Notes: a model not told the origin generated them from the sequence alone. A stretch of 64,000 bases of DNA from Cytobacillus sp. NJ13 (GCA_030348385.1 JAUCFP010000006.1:1364001-1428000); one strand, 5' to 3'; counted from the first letter of the stretch, positions 1 through 7,530 are shown. Numbers and translations are program-made.

Positions 1-174
1 TAAGTCCATCGATAACTGATTTTGCTCAAGCTCTTTTTTGATTTCTTCTATTGTATATGTATATGGAAATTGGCACTCGATATTAGAAAACCCAGCTTCA
101 CGGGCTTTTTTGAACCTCTCCAAAAAAGGAACTTCTGTAAAAACAGTTGAAAGATTAACAGAGTATTTATTCAT
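1..174 (-). CDS. Sugar-phosphate-isomerase-like TIM-barrel protein, N-terminus only (hydroxypyruvate isomerase family)
   Basis: This gene runs off the left edge, so only the first 58 codons are visible. It starts with ATG at 174, with an AGGAGG ribosome site 6-7 bases upstream. The start MNKYSVNLSTVFTEVPFLER and the following KAREAGFSNIECQFPY fit the first beta strand and helix of xylose-isomerase-like TIM barrels, and most closely the hydroxypyruvate isomerase (Hyi) group, which interconverts hydroxypyruvate and tartronate semialdehyde. No metal ligands are in the visible part, so the assignment rests on the N-terminal pattern alone. It could equally be another member of the AP-endonuclease-2/sugar isomerase family. 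Confidence 0.6.
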   Translation of the reverse strand, partial: MNKYSVNLSTVFTEVPFLERFKKAREAGFSNIECQFPYTYTIEEIKKELEQNQLSMDL

Positions 175-249
175 GACAGCCTCCTGGAATAGGATTGTTG
201 TTAATATAAATAGTCTTTTCTCATAGATTGTTGTTTTTGGTTTTGAATT

Positions 250-343
250 TAGCCCGTTGATTTCCGCTGCGGACACTTGCTTTCCGCGGGGAGGAACAGA
301 GCTTCTCGGCTTAGCCTGTGCGGTCTCCCGCTCCCTCTCATTT
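250..343. repeat. Interspersed intergenic repeat, GC-rich
   Basis: This stretch contains TTGATTTCCGCTGCGGAC, GCTTTCCGCGGGG and GGTCTCCCGCTCCCTC blocks. It is more GC-rich than its surroundings and resembles a family of short repeats that I know from intergenic regions of many Bacillaceae. It separates the converging ends of transcription from the hydrolase and the isomerase-like gene. Only one copy of this type lies in the window, so the family assignment comes from memory of other genomes. Confidence 0.5.
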
Positions 344-1221
344 TAAATATCCGATCCTGTTGAAAGCCCTTTTAATTCATAGCCATTTGCAAAGTACTGT
401 ATCGTTTCATGCTCATTGTCGTTCAGTTCACGATTGACACAGGATTGGTAGGCATTCTTCATTTCTTCAATCTGCCCTTCGAATTCTTTTGTAAGCTGTG
501 CAGCCTTCCGCAGCAAGGCCGCTTCCTCCTGGTACTCTGACTTTGATATAGCCGTTCCATGAGACAAAATATATGTATCTGCATCAAATTGATCCAGTGC
601 ATCCATTAGCTGAAGGACGCTATCTGCCGTGTAATTCCATTTACTTGCGTAAAGATTCGCGTAAATCGCATCTCCCAGAAATAATATTTTTTCTTCCTTT
701 ATATACACCACCACTGAATCTGGAGAATGGTCCCCTCCTACTTGCTGCAGTTGGCAAGTCACACCACCGAGATCTATTTCAAGCTTATTTTCGAACGTGA
801 TATCTGGAAGTTTAATCTTAATGCTTCGATCTTTACCATACTCTTTCTTTATGGCGCTTGCGCAAAATTCTATTTCGACTCCGCTTTTAACACGTTCATC
901 TAATGCATCATCTGTCCATCGATAAGGAATTAGTTTTTCCATTTCAGATTTGGTGAGTCTGGAAGCAAGAGATGGGATATCCAGTGCATGCAGGCCGAAA
1001 ATATGATCCCAGTGCCAATGTGTCAGGGCAACCATACTTGGTGAAGGTATTCGCTGCTTCTCCAGCTCGCTTAAAAATAATTGGGCATGTGCCTTAGAAT
1101 TGCCTGCATCAATCATCAGAGTGATTCGATCCCCGACCACAGCCCCTAAAATGGGACGGTCTGTTTCTGACACAGGAGTTTGATACCAAAACCTGCGATT
1201 AAGTTTTTCTAATGTTTGCAT
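343..1221 (-). CDS. Metallo-beta-lactamase-fold hydrolase
   Basis: This 292-residue protein has the metallo-beta-lactamase signature THWHWDH (the HxHxDH zinc motif) near residue 70. Further conserved pieces are GGDHSPDS, a GDAIYANLY segment for the bridging aspartate, and a late LSHGTA histidine. Family members hydrolyse thioesters, lactones or other esters with two metal ions; the substrate here is unknown. An upstream in-frame start at 1314 exists. I prefer ATG at 1221 because GGAGG sits 6 bases before it and no site precedes the longer start. It lies downstream of the RidA-like gene on the same strand but behind a terminator, and a weak GTATAC site at 1289-1302 may give it its own control. 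Confidence 0.8.
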   Translation of the reverse strand: MQTLEKLNRRFWYQTPVSETDRPILGAVVGDRITLMIDAGNSKAHAQLFLSELEKQRIPSPSMVALTHWHWDHIFGLHALDIPSLASRLTKSEMEKLIPYRWTDDALDERVKSGVEIEFCASAIKKEYGKDRSIKIKLPDITFENKLEIDLGGVTCQLQQVGGDHSPDSVVVYIKEEKILFLGDAIYANLYASKWNYTADSVLQLMDALDQFDADTYILSHGTAISKSEYQEEAALLRKAAQLTKEFEGQIEEMKNAYQSCVNRELNDNEHETIQYFANGYELKGLSTGSDI

Positions 1222-1288
1222 AAAATCCTCCCTATGATTCTTTTGTACATGAATTCGGTAAAAAGTGAAGAGAATCCTTTTTATAATT

Positions 1289-1302
1289 CCAGTATACAGA
1301 AA
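1289..1302. promoter_or_regulatory. Weak GTATAC-type operator candidate
   Basis: CCAGTATACAGAAA shares the GTATAC core with the stronger sites in this island but lacks the flanking GG/CC arms. It lies about 70 bases upstream of the hydrolase start. Treat it as a candidate only. Confidence 0.25.
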
Positions 1303-1396
1303 TAGCCTGCTCAATACTGCTATTGAACAGACTCTATATAAATTACTTATTGTTACTGTTACGGAAATCTTTTTTTATTAATGCCAATCATCTTTA

Positions 1397-1426
1397 ACAA
1401 AAAAAACTGCTCAATACTTGAGCAGC
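1397..1426 (-). terminator. Rho-independent terminator after the RidA-like gene
   Basis: On the minus strand the stem CTGCTCAA...TTGAGCAG is followed by a run of eight T. It starts 14 bases past the RidA-like stop codon. Confidence 0.85.
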
Positions 1427-1439
1427 CCTTGTTCGGAAG

Positions 1440-1913
1440 TTATTCTATTTCAACGATCATTTCAATTTCTACGGGGGCTCCGCCTGGAAGGGAGGCTAGC
1501 CCAACTGCTTTGCGGGCATGTCCATTTTCCTTGCCGAAAATGTCATGAAGCAAATCTGATGCAGCATTAATGACTGCAGGATGATTTTTAAAGTTGCTTG
1601 TTGAGGCAACGTAGCCATCCATTTTGATGATTCTTTTTACTTTATTTAAATCTCCAATGATCCCTTTAAGGGCTGCCAGCAAATTCAGCGTACAAATTCT
1701 TGCTGCATCCTTTGCTTCCTCGATCGAGATATCTTCCCCTACAATACCTGCATATTTTTGTGCGCCATTTACCCTGGGTGTTTGTCCGGATAAAAAGACT
1801 GTGTTGCCTGAGATAACGCCCGGTTCAAAAGGCATTCGGATGTCAGCCAATACAGGGAGCTGGATATTCAGCTCTTCCAGTCTTTCTTCAATTCCCTTTT
1901 TTACCCCTTCCAT
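1440..1913 (-). CDS. RidA/YjgF/YER057c/UK114-family protein, long variant
   Basis: At 157 residues this is longer than classical RidA (about 128). It matches the 150-155-residue RidA subgroup: an N-terminal helix with RLEELNIQLP, then GNTVFLSGQTP, NLLAALKGIIGDL, MDGYVAST and a C-terminal PGGAPVEIEMIVEI. Classical RidA hydrolyses reactive enamines and imines using a conserved arginine just before LP. Here that position reads GLASLP, so the arginine is absent and imine deaminase activity cannot be assumed. The start at 1913 is two bases after the stop of the 65-aa gene, and its ribosome site (CCCAGGAGGC) lies inside that gene, so the two are probably translationally coupled. Confidence 0.85.
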   Translation of the reverse strand: MEGVKKGIEERLEELNIQLPVLADIRMPFEPGVISGNTVFLSGQTPRVNGAQKYAGIVGEDISIEEAKDAARICTLNLLAALKGIIGDLNKVKRIIKMDGYVASTSNFKNHPAVINAASDLLHDIFGKENGHARKAVGLASLPGGAPVEIEMIVEIE

Positions 1914-1915
1914 CG

Positions 1916-2113
1916 CTAAGCCTCCTGGGAAACACGTTGTTTTAATGAGGAATATAGTTGTTTAGTGAATTTAAATGAGCGGTGAGTATAATAGACTTTG
2001 GCGAAAGCATGATTTTCACAAAGTGAGCATTTGATTTCATATGGAGCTTTTCGAATATGAGGAGTTTTTAATATTTGCATGGCTTCTTTTAAATGTGTGC
2101 TGCAAACCCACAT
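1916..2113 (-). CDS. Small CxxC protein, 65 aa, unknown function
   Basis: I do not recognise this family. The protein is basic, with a CSLCENHA knuckle near residues 30-37, another cysteine at position 4 and two histidines, so it may bind one metal ion. The start ATG at 2113 has a good AGAAGGTGAC ribosome site. It is the first gene of a two-gene unit with the RidA-like gene, separated by two bases. It is probably real because of the ribosome site and tight coupling, but nothing in the sequence indicates its role. Confidence 0.6.
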   Translation of the reverse strand: MWVCSTHLKEAMQILKTPHIRKAPYEIKCSLCENHAFAKVYYTHRSFKFTKQLYSSLKQRVSQEA

Positions 2114-2156
2114 AATGTCACCTTCTTCTATTTTATTGGGATTCTATATACTATTA

Positions 2157-2202
2157 CATTCTGTAATGGGTCAATGCCGTTGGTTTCATCCATTACAGAA
2201 TG
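2157..2202. repeat. 13-bp perfect inverted repeat
   Basis: CATTCTGTAATGG (2157-2169) and CCATTACAGAATG (2190-2202) are perfect reverse complements separated by 20 bases. The repeat lies between the ferredoxin stop and the 65-aa gene start. No T-run follows on either strand, so it looks more like an operator or leader structure than a terminator. Confidence 0.75.
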
Positions 2203-2216
2203 CAGTATTCGTAAGC

Positions 2217-2567
2217 TCATTTTCCTGTTGTAACGGTTTGTTTTAATTTATCCGGCTTTCTCTTTTTCACCTGATTGGTCACTTCATCGTCCCATGAAAT
2301 GGTGATATCCCCGTCTGTAACGAATGTCTGGCAGCCTAAACGATAGCCTTTCTCCAGCCACTCTTCTCCCAGCTTCCTTCTTTCCTGGATTTTTACGTTG
2401 TCCAGGTATTCTGCTCCTTCTTCTGTTTTAAAAACACAAGTGCCGCAAATTCCGCCGCCGCAGCGATTTGGCAGATCTCCATCATAGCGGAGCGACATTC
2501 TTAATATATTAGAATCCTCAGGCACTTCCAGAGTTTTGTTGCTATTGACAAAATGGATGTTTGGCAT
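2217..2567 (-). CDS. [2Fe-2S] ferredoxin (plant/adrenodoxin-like fold)
   Basis: This 116-residue protein carries the beta-grasp ferredoxin cysteine pattern C36-x4-C41-x2-C44 and a fourth cysteine at C79 (RLGCQ). It should bind one [2Fe-2S] cluster and carry single electrons in the cytoplasm. The spacing C-x4-C-x2-C is that of plant-type and xylene-monooxygenase-type ferredoxins. It has a lysine-rich tail of about 20 residues after the fold. It has its own promoter region with a near-perfect operator at 2605-2621 and is one of two ferredoxins in the island. I infer that both serve the heme-oxygenase-like di-metal protein encoded at 6665-7396. Confidence 0.9.
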   Translation of the reverse strand: MPNIHFVNSNKTLEVPEDSNILRMSLRYDGDLPNRCGGGICGTCVFKTEEGAEYLDNVKIQERRKLGEEWLEKGYRLGCQTFVTDGDITISWDDEVTNQVKKRKPDKLKQTVTTGK

Positions 2568-2604
2568 GATTGAATTCCTCCCTGTGATTTCGTTTCTTAG
2601 CTCT

Positions 2605-2621
2605 TGGTATACAATATACCA
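2605..2621. promoter_or_regulatory. GntR operator candidate, best palindrome of the island
   Basis: TGGTATACAATATACCA is a perfect inverted repeat, TGGTAT-N5-ATACCA. It lies 38 bases upstream of the ferredoxin start and is the model for the other sites listed here. Confidence 0.7.
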
Positions 2622-2668
2622 TATTAATAATATTCAGACAATACAAAACTTTTAAATATTTATTAGTT

Positions 2669-3349
2669 TTAAACAGTCCCTCTCTTTTTAATACGGTTCA
2701 CATAGGCCATGTACGCCTTTTTCGAATTCTCTATATGAATCCTCATCAGGTATTCAGCTATTTCGGCATCTTTATCGCGCAGTGCCTTCATAATATCAAT
2801 ATGTTCTTTTAAGGAGTCCTTCCTTCTTCCTGGTGTTTCGTACCCCATATTGGCGGCCATATGAATAAAATCGATCAAGCCTGATAGGATTTCATATAGT
2901 TTTGGACTTTTGGATGCCTTATTAATCAGCCTGTTCATTTGAATATGTTCGGAATTGAAGTTTTCTTCATCCTGTTCACTTAGCTCCATCAGTTCCTTAA
3001 TTTTGAGATCCAGTTCTTTTTGTGTACCTGAATCCATTCTTTGTGCTGCCAGTTTTACAGCCAGCACTTCCAGGGAAGAGAGAATCGTAAATACCTCCAA
3101 TACTTCATCCTCTGAAATATTGGAGATGACGACCCCTTTTCTGGGAACTGTTTTTACGAAACCTTGAGATTCCAGCCTGAACAGAGCCTCCCGAATCGGT
3201 GTGCGGCTAATGTTGAGCTTGGCTGCAAGTTCTCTTTCTACCAGTCTGTCTCCTGCCTGGTATTCTCCTTCTAAAATGAGTTTTTTTAGGTACAAATACG
3301 CATGTTCGCGTATGGATATTAAGTTGTTTTCCTCCCATGTACTATCCAT
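2669..3349 (-). CDS. GntR-family (FadR/FCD) transcriptional regulator 1
   Basis: This 226-residue protein has an N-terminal winged helix-turn-helix (about residues 10-75: GDRLVERELAAKLNISRTPI, then REALFRLESQGFV). An all-helical FCD effector domain follows (about 85-220). FCD regulators usually bind organic acids through a metal site and repress catabolic genes. The recognition region from NISRTP through PRKGV is identical to that of regulator 2 at 15438-16112, so both should read the same operator. The start at 3349 has an AGGAAGTG site. It follows the chromate-transporter genes on the same strand with a 24-base gap and probably shares their transcript. Confidence 0.92.
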   Translation of the reverse strand: MDSTWEENNLISIREHAYLYLKKLILEGEYQAGDRLVERELAAKLNISRTPIREALFRLESQGFVKTVPRKGVVISNISEDEVLEVFTILSSLEVLAVKLAAQRMDSGTQKELDLKIKELMELSEQDEENFNSEHIQMNRLINKASKSPKLYEILSGLIDFIHMAANMGYETPGRRKDSLKEHIDIMKALRDKDAEIAEYLMRIHIENSKKAYMAYVNRIKKRGTV

Positions 3350-3373
3350 TTTTTCACTTCCTATTTTTAAAGG

Positions 3374-3904
3374 TTAAGATAAAAAGATTCCTCCATAAAA
3401 TAAAGCTCCAAATATAACAAGCGAAGGATGGACCTTGAATTTGATTAATGTTAAATAGCTAACAGCTGCAAGAAGTGTAAGATGCAGCATTCCGCTGTTT
3501 TCAAAGGCTGTCAAAAAGAACTGGTAGGCCATGACAGCTAGGAGGACAGCAATGATCGGCTGCACGGATTTGGTCATTAGCTTCACTTTAGGGGAATCTT
3601 TGAATAAATTCACAAACTTAAACAGGACGATGACTGCCAGCGCTGATGGAAGGATGGTAGCTGCCAAAGCTACTGCCGCCCCTAAAACCCCGCCTAATTC
3701 ATAGCCGATGAATCCGGCCATTTTCGTTGCTATGGGACCCGGCAGGGCATTGGCAATGGCGAGAACATCCCCAAATTCTGATAGTGTCATCCAGCCATTA
3801 TTGTTCACTACTTCAATTTGAATGAGGGGAATCGTTGCGGGTCCCCCTCCGTAGCCTAATAGATTCGCTACAAAAAATGCCCAAAAGATCTCCCAATATA
3901 TCAT
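3374..3904 (-). CDS. Chromate transporter family (ChrA), second half protein
   Basis: This 176-residue membrane protein is a single CHR domain with the motif GYGGGPATIPLIQIE near the N-terminus and LANALPGPIATKMAGFIGY after it. Short CHR proteins come in pairs encoded side by side, and together they correspond to one long ChrA. The family exports chromate or related oxyanions. The gene overlaps its partner by 4 bases (ATGA), so the two are co-translated. Its place inside a catabolic operon beside a GntR regulator is unusual and suggests that its real cargo may be an organic or inorganic anion linked to the pathway. That last point is inference. Confidence 0.88.
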   Translation of the reverse strand: MIYWEIFWAFFVANLLGYGGGPATIPLIQIEVVNNNGWMTLSEFGDVLAIANALPGPIATKMAGFIGYELGGVLGAAVALAATILPSALAVIVLFKFVNLFKDSPKVKLMTKSVQPIIAVLLAVMAYQFFLTAFENSGMLHLTLLAAVSYLTLIKFKVHPSLVIFGALFYGGIFLS

Positions 3905-4497
3905 GAACTTTTCTCCCTTACTGGCATGTACTCTCCAGTTGCCTTTTTATTCGCCTGTTCCTTCCGATGGGCAATATAAAATGCTGTGCTTAAGACGATC
4001 GCAATTAAAATACCGGGATGCCATTCCAAAAACTGAACAAATACCAGTGATACGGCAGCAAGCATAAGGTTTTTCGGCAGCCCTAAGCCCTGGCTTCCTT
4101 TCTGGTAAAAACGATAGGCCATCTCTGCCAGCATAAAGCCGATGACAGGTGTCACTCCCTGCACCATTCCGCTAACAATCGGGGACTGGCGGAAAGAGTA
4201 TAAAACGCCAAGCAAAGCCAGCATGGCAATAATGGAAGGCAGGATATGCGTAAGGATGGCTACAGCGGCACCCATGCTGCCTTTAACTTTGTAGCCGATA
4301 TAGGCAGCCATTTTCGTTGCAATCGGTCCTGGCAGCGTATTGGCTAATGCCAAAATCTCCCCGAATTCCTCCTCCGTCATCCATTTATATTTCTTAACTG
4401 CTTCAAATTCAATCAGCGGTATTGTCGAAGGACCTCCTCCATACCCTGTCACACCGGTGCGTGCAAATCCAATCGCCAATTCAAGATAAGGCTTCAT
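3901..4497 (-). CDS. Chromate transporter family (ChrA), first half protein
   Basis: This 198-residue CHR-domain protein has TGYGGGPSTIPLIEFEA near residues 17-33 and LANTLPGPIATKMAAYIGY near 50-68. It has about six hydrophobic segments and a basic C-terminal tail. It is homologous to the protein encoded immediately downstream, and the two probably form an antiparallel pair in the membrane. The start at 4497 has GGGGAGGATCGC in front. A hairpin between this gene and the upstream glcG-like gene may reduce read-through from the enzyme genes. Confidence 0.88.
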   Translation of the reverse strand: MKPYLELAIGFARTGVTGYGGGPSTIPLIEFEAVKKYKWMTEEEFGEILALANTLPGPIATKMAAYIGYKVKGSMGAAVAILTHILPSIIAMLALLGVLYSFRQSPIVSGMVQGVTPVIGFMLAEMAYRFYQKGSQGLGLPKNLMLAAVSLVFVQFLEWHPGILIAIVLSTAFYIAHRKEQANKKATGEYMPVREKSS

Positions 4498-4535
4498 GCG
4501 ATCCTCCCCTTATATAGGTGCTTTTGACTGAAGAA

Positions 4536-4574
4536 GGACCTCATTCCGCTCTCTATTAACAACGAATGAGGTCC
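4536..4574. terminator. Strong hairpin between the glcG-like and chrA genes
   Basis: GGACCTCATTC (4536-4546) pairs perfectly with GAATGAGGTCC (4564-4574). The T-rich tail is better on the plus strand (CTTTCTATTATTTTTT) than on the minus strand, where transcription is expected. On the minus strand it may act as a partial terminator or an mRNA-end stabiliser. Confidence 0.6.
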
Positions 4575-4581
4575 CTTTCTA

Positions 4582-5061
4582 TTATTTTTTAATATCTGCT
4601 TCGGTTACGACTTCATAGCCGTCTTTTTCCAAATAAGATTGAAGGGCCTTTAATGCAGCGGTCCCAACAGCCGTATCCTGCTCGCCATTTCCTCCGCTGA
4701 TGCCGATTCCGCCAACGACTTCACCGTTAACCACAATCGGGAACCCTCCGACAAACACAGCAAATTTGCCATTAAGCATATGCTGGATGCCAAATGCCTC
4801 ATTGCCTGGAAGGGCAGGCCCATTCGGTTCTTTATTGAATAGATGGGTGGAGCGTTTATGGCCGGCAGCTGTGTAAGCTTTGGCAATCGCAATTTCAGGC
4901 CCGGTGATTCTTGCTCCATTCATGCGCTCGAGTGCAATCACACTTCCGCCGTCATCGACAATTGCAATGGTTTCAAACACATTGATTTCCGCCGATTTTT
5001 CCTTTGCTGCTTCAATCATCAATTTTGCTTCTTCCAATTCAAGTTTTAGAGCAGTTTTCAT
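4582..5061 (-). CDS. GlcG/HbpS-family protein (heme-degrading-domain family)
   Basis: This 159-residue protein matches the GlcG/HbpS/PduO-C fold: LELEEAKLMIEAA, IAIVDDGGSVIALERMNGA, IAKAYTAA, FPIVVNGEVVGGIGISGG and QDTAVGTAAL. Members bind heme or corrinoids, or sit in glycolate and diol operons without a proven reaction. Three consecutive ATGs occur at the start. I chose the third (5061) because AGAAGGAGA is 6-7 bases upstream of it. The gene starts shortly after the aldehyde dehydrogenase stop, so they share a transcript. A role in handling a cofactor or small metabolite of the pathway is inferred. Confidence 0.85.
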   Translation of the reverse strand: MKTALKLELEEAKLMIEAAKEKSAEINVFETIAIVDDGGSVIALERMNGARITGPEIAIAKAYTAAGHKRSTHLFNKEPNGPALPGNEAFGIQHMLNGKFAVFVGGFPIVVNGEVVGGIGISGGNGEQDTAVGTAALKALQSYLEKDGYEVVTEADIKK

Positions 5062-5079
5062 CATCATTCTCCTTCTGAT

Positions 5080-6543
5080 TTAATAGCCAATATAAACGGT
5101 TTTTACTTGAGTGAAAAATTCGAGGCCGACTCTTCCTGACTCCCGGAACGTAGCCGTGCTGGATTGCTTTAATCCGCCAAACGGTGCATTGATTAAGTTG
5201 CCGGTTGTTGTCCGGTTCACTTTTACGGTGCCTGCCTGAATGTCTTTAGTAAACTGGCTGGCTGTTTTTAAGTTATTTGTCACAATGGAAGCAGACAATC
5301 CATAGTCAACGTCATTGGCAATCGCAATGGCTTCTTCATATGTATCTGCCTCGATCACGGCAATGACAGGGCCAAATATTTCTTCCTTGGCAATGCGGTG
5401 ATTTGGTTTAACATTAGTAAAAATGGCCGGCTGCACAAAATATCCTTTTTCATATTCACCTGATGTGAGGTGCTCACCGCCATATACTAAATCCGCACCG
5501 TCTTCCTTGCCAAACTCAATATACTTCAAGACATTTTTCAGCTGTCTTTCATTTGCAAGCGGGCCGATCTTAACTCCTTCTTCAAAACCGCTCCCAATTT
5601 TAAGGGCGCTTGTTTTTTCAATCAATTTCTCCACAAATGCTTCTTTTACTTCCTTCATTACAATCACTCTGCTTGTTCCTGTGCATGCCTGCCCAGTCAA
5701 AGAAAACCCGCCATTCACTGTTAATGTGGCAGCAAGATCAAGGTCAGCATCTTCTATAACTAAAAGCGGGTTTTTTCCGCCTAGTTCCATTTGAGTTCTC
5801 GTAGTGAATGAGCATTTGCTGTGGATGTCCTCTCCTGCAGCTGTTGAGCCAGTGAAGGTAACAGCCTTGACAGCAGGATGAGTGACTAATAAATCACCTA
5901 CATCAGATGCCTTCCCAGTTACAAAGTTTAAAACACCTTTTGGTATACCGGCCTCGTGCAGCGCTTTAACAAGCCGAACGGCAATCAGAGGTGTATCTGA
6001 AGAAGGCTTGAACACAACTGTGTTTCCAGTAATTAATGCCGGAGCAATTTTTCTCGCAGCAATGGAGATTGGAAAGTTCCATGGCGTGATTACACTTACA
6101 ACTCCAAGCGGTTCTCTTTCCGTCGAAACTCTCATATTTGGATCATCATTAGGGAATGTTTCACCTGTGAAGCTTTGTCCCTCGACCGCATAATAGCGAA
6201 GTGTCTGTGCAGAGCGCAGCACTTCATTTTTCGCATCATTGATATGCTTTCCTTCTTCCCTTGTCAGTTCTTCTGCATATGTGGCCGCATTTTCTTCGAG
6301 TAGTGCCGCGGCCTTGTTCAAAATGGCAGCACGCTTGGATGGTGCTGTCTTTGCCCAGCCAGGGAATGCTTTACTGGCGGCTTCAATTGCTTCTTTCACA
6401 TCAGTTTCATTGGATGCCTGAAAAACACCGACTACATCTTCCGTATTTGCAGGGTTCACACTATAAAACTTCTTTTGGCTCGCGGATTCCTGCCACTCAC
6501 CATTAATATAGTTATTGAATGTTTCTACCTTTGTTGTAATCAA
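5080..6543 (-). CDS. NAD(P)-dependent aldehyde dehydrogenase
   Basis: This 487-residue ALDH oxidises an aldehyde to the acid. Using the 487-residue numbering, visible motifs are TPWNFP (N156), the cofactor lysine in VFKPSS (K179), the general base in MELGGKNP (E253), the nucleophile in GQACTGTSR (C287) and EEIFGPV. The sequence resembles the Bacillus YcbD/GucD and succinate/ketoglutarate-semialdehyde group, but the substrate is not settled by sequence. A TTG start at 6597 has no ribosome site. TTG at 6543 follows AAGGTGAT with good spacing and gives the usual family length, so I use it. A terminator-like hairpin precedes it. Confidence 0.93.
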   Translation of the reverse strand: MITTKVETFNNYINGEWQESASQKKFYSVNPANTEDVVGVFQASNETDVKEAIEAASKAFPGWAKTAPSKRAAILNKAAALLEENAATYAEELTREEGKHINDAKNEVLRSAQTLRYYAVEGQSFTGETFPNDDPNMRVSTEREPLGVVSVITPWNFPISIAARKIAPALITGNTVVFKPSSDTPLIAVRLVKALHEAGIPKGVLNFVTGKASDVGDLLVTHPAVKAVTFTGSTAAGEDIHSKCSFTTRTQMELGGKNPLLVIEDADLDLAATLTVNGGFSLTGQACTGTSRVIVMKEVKEAFVEKLIEKTSALKIGSGFEEGVKIGPLANERQLKNVLKYIEFGKEDGADLVYGGEHLTSGEYEKGYFVQPAIFTNVKPNHRIAKEEIFGPVIAVIEADTYEEAIAIANDVDYGLSASIVTNNLKTASQFTKDIQAGTVKVNRTTTGNLINAPFGGLKQSSTATFRESGRVGLEFFTQVKTVYIGY

Positions 6544-6606
6544 ACCTATCACCTTACTCTCTGTTAATTTCTCCCTTTCCTGCGTCAACTTCTCCAATTA
6601 TAGAAA

Positions 6607-6651
6607 GGGCCGCCACATAGACCTCGATGGACAAGATTTAGTGTGACGGCC
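6607..6651 (-). terminator. Hairpin between the HDO-like and aldehyde dehydrogenase genes
   Basis: On the minus strand GGCCGTCACA pairs with TGTGGCGGCC (one G-T pair), followed by CTTTCT. It lies just past the stop of the heme-oxygenase-like gene. The tail is only partly T-rich, so read-through is likely. Confidence 0.6.
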
Positions 6652-6664
6652 TGGATAATACTTA

Positions 6665-7396
6665 TTATTTTGCTTCTACTAAAGATCCAAGATCCTGTTC
6701 AAGATATTCTCTCCATAGGCCATCCATGTACATGCGGCGCATTTTCGCACCTGTGCGGACTACTTCAAGGCAGCGCTGCTGTAATTCAGGAGTATCAGCA
6801 TGGTCCAAAACAATCTTGTAGCCGCGTTCTCCATGGATTTCGTCAGATACTATGTGCAGATCGAAGAATTCGATTTCTTCATCTGTGAATCCGTATTGTG
6901 CACGGAGAGCTGGAGTTTGCTTTCGATAAATATCCGGAACCTGGGACTCGAGGCCGACAACTAGAGCAGCCGTTGCTACAACGAAGTTTTCACGGGCTGC
7001 TACTGCATAGCACCAGCTTTGCAGGCCTAATGTTGTAGCTGCCATGTTTTCTGGATCAATCACTCGTTCGCGGGTTGTTCCACATGCTTCAGCAAAGCGA
7101 ATCAGCAAGTCTGTATGGCGGTCGGCCGCAATTTCTTCCTCATACATATTTTGAAGTGTGAAATCTTTTGCTGCTTCAAATTTCGGATCGGTTGGAGTGT
7201 TGTGATAGATGTACGCTAAGTAGTCAGCGAAAGGTCCTACATAGTGGTAATGGTTTTCAGCCCATCTGGCAAAATGCTTTCTTTCCAGTTTTCCTTCAGC
7301 CCAAGCTACAGTGAATGGAGCTTTCTGGCTATGGTTTCCTTTAATGGCTTCCTCTAATTCTTTGCGAAATTCATCTTTCGATAATAATTCTGGCAT
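6665..7396 (-). CDS. Heme-oxygenase-like di-metal oxidase (CADD/TenA/PqqC superfamily)
   Basis: This 243-residue all-helical protein belongs to the TenA/PqqC/CADD fold. Six residues reproduce the di-metal ligand pattern of Chlamydia CADD: E87 and H94 (EEEIAADRH), E150 (VGLES), and H181, D185 and H188 (HIVSDEIH). The spacings 7, 4 and 3 equal those I recall for CADD (E81/H88, H174/D178/H181). This points to an O2-activating di-iron or Fe/Mn oxidase (HDO) rather than cofactor-free PqqC or the thiaminase TenA. Known HDOs cleave C-C bonds, oxidise amines or, for CADD, make p-aminobenzoate from the protein's own tyrosine. Electrons probably come from the two ferredoxins nearby. Two operators lie upstream. 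The reaction is unknown. Confidence 0.85.
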   Translation of the reverse strand: MPELLSKDEFRKELEEAIKGNHSQKAPFTVAWAEGKLERKHFARWAENHYHYVGPFADYLAYIYHNTPTDPKFEAAKDFTLQNMYEEEIAADRHTDLLIRFAEACGTTRERVIDPENMAATTLGLQSWCYAVAARENFVVATAALVVGLESQVPDIYRKQTPALRAQYGFTDEEIEFFDLHIVSDEIHGERGYKIVLDHADTPELQQRCLEVVRTGAKMRRMYMDGLWREYLEQDLGSLVEAK

Positions 7397-7440
7397 GTGT
7401 AAACTCCTCCTCGAAATTTATGTAGCCTATTGGCACTTGA

Positions 7441-7457
7441 TATTTTGTATACCAAAA
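7441..7457. promoter_or_regulatory. GntR operator candidate before the HDO-like gene
   Basis: TATTTTGTATACCAAAA contains GTATACC with A/T flanks. Read on the other strand it is TTTTGGTATACAAAATA, matching the model site at 2605-2621. It is about 45 bases upstream of the start codon. Confidence 0.55.
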
Positions 7458-7515
7458 CTTATAAAAAAATAATAGGTTGCTATTTTACAACCACATTTAA
7501 TCTTGTATTTTTGGT

Positions 7516-7530
7516 CTTTGGTATACCTTA
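7516..7530. promoter_or_regulatory. GntR operator candidate, second site before the HDO-like gene
   Basis: CTTTGGTATACCTTA contains GGTATACC, a perfect 8-base palindrome. It lies about 75 bases from the site at 7441, roughly seven helical turns away, so looping between the two is possible. Confidence 0.5.
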
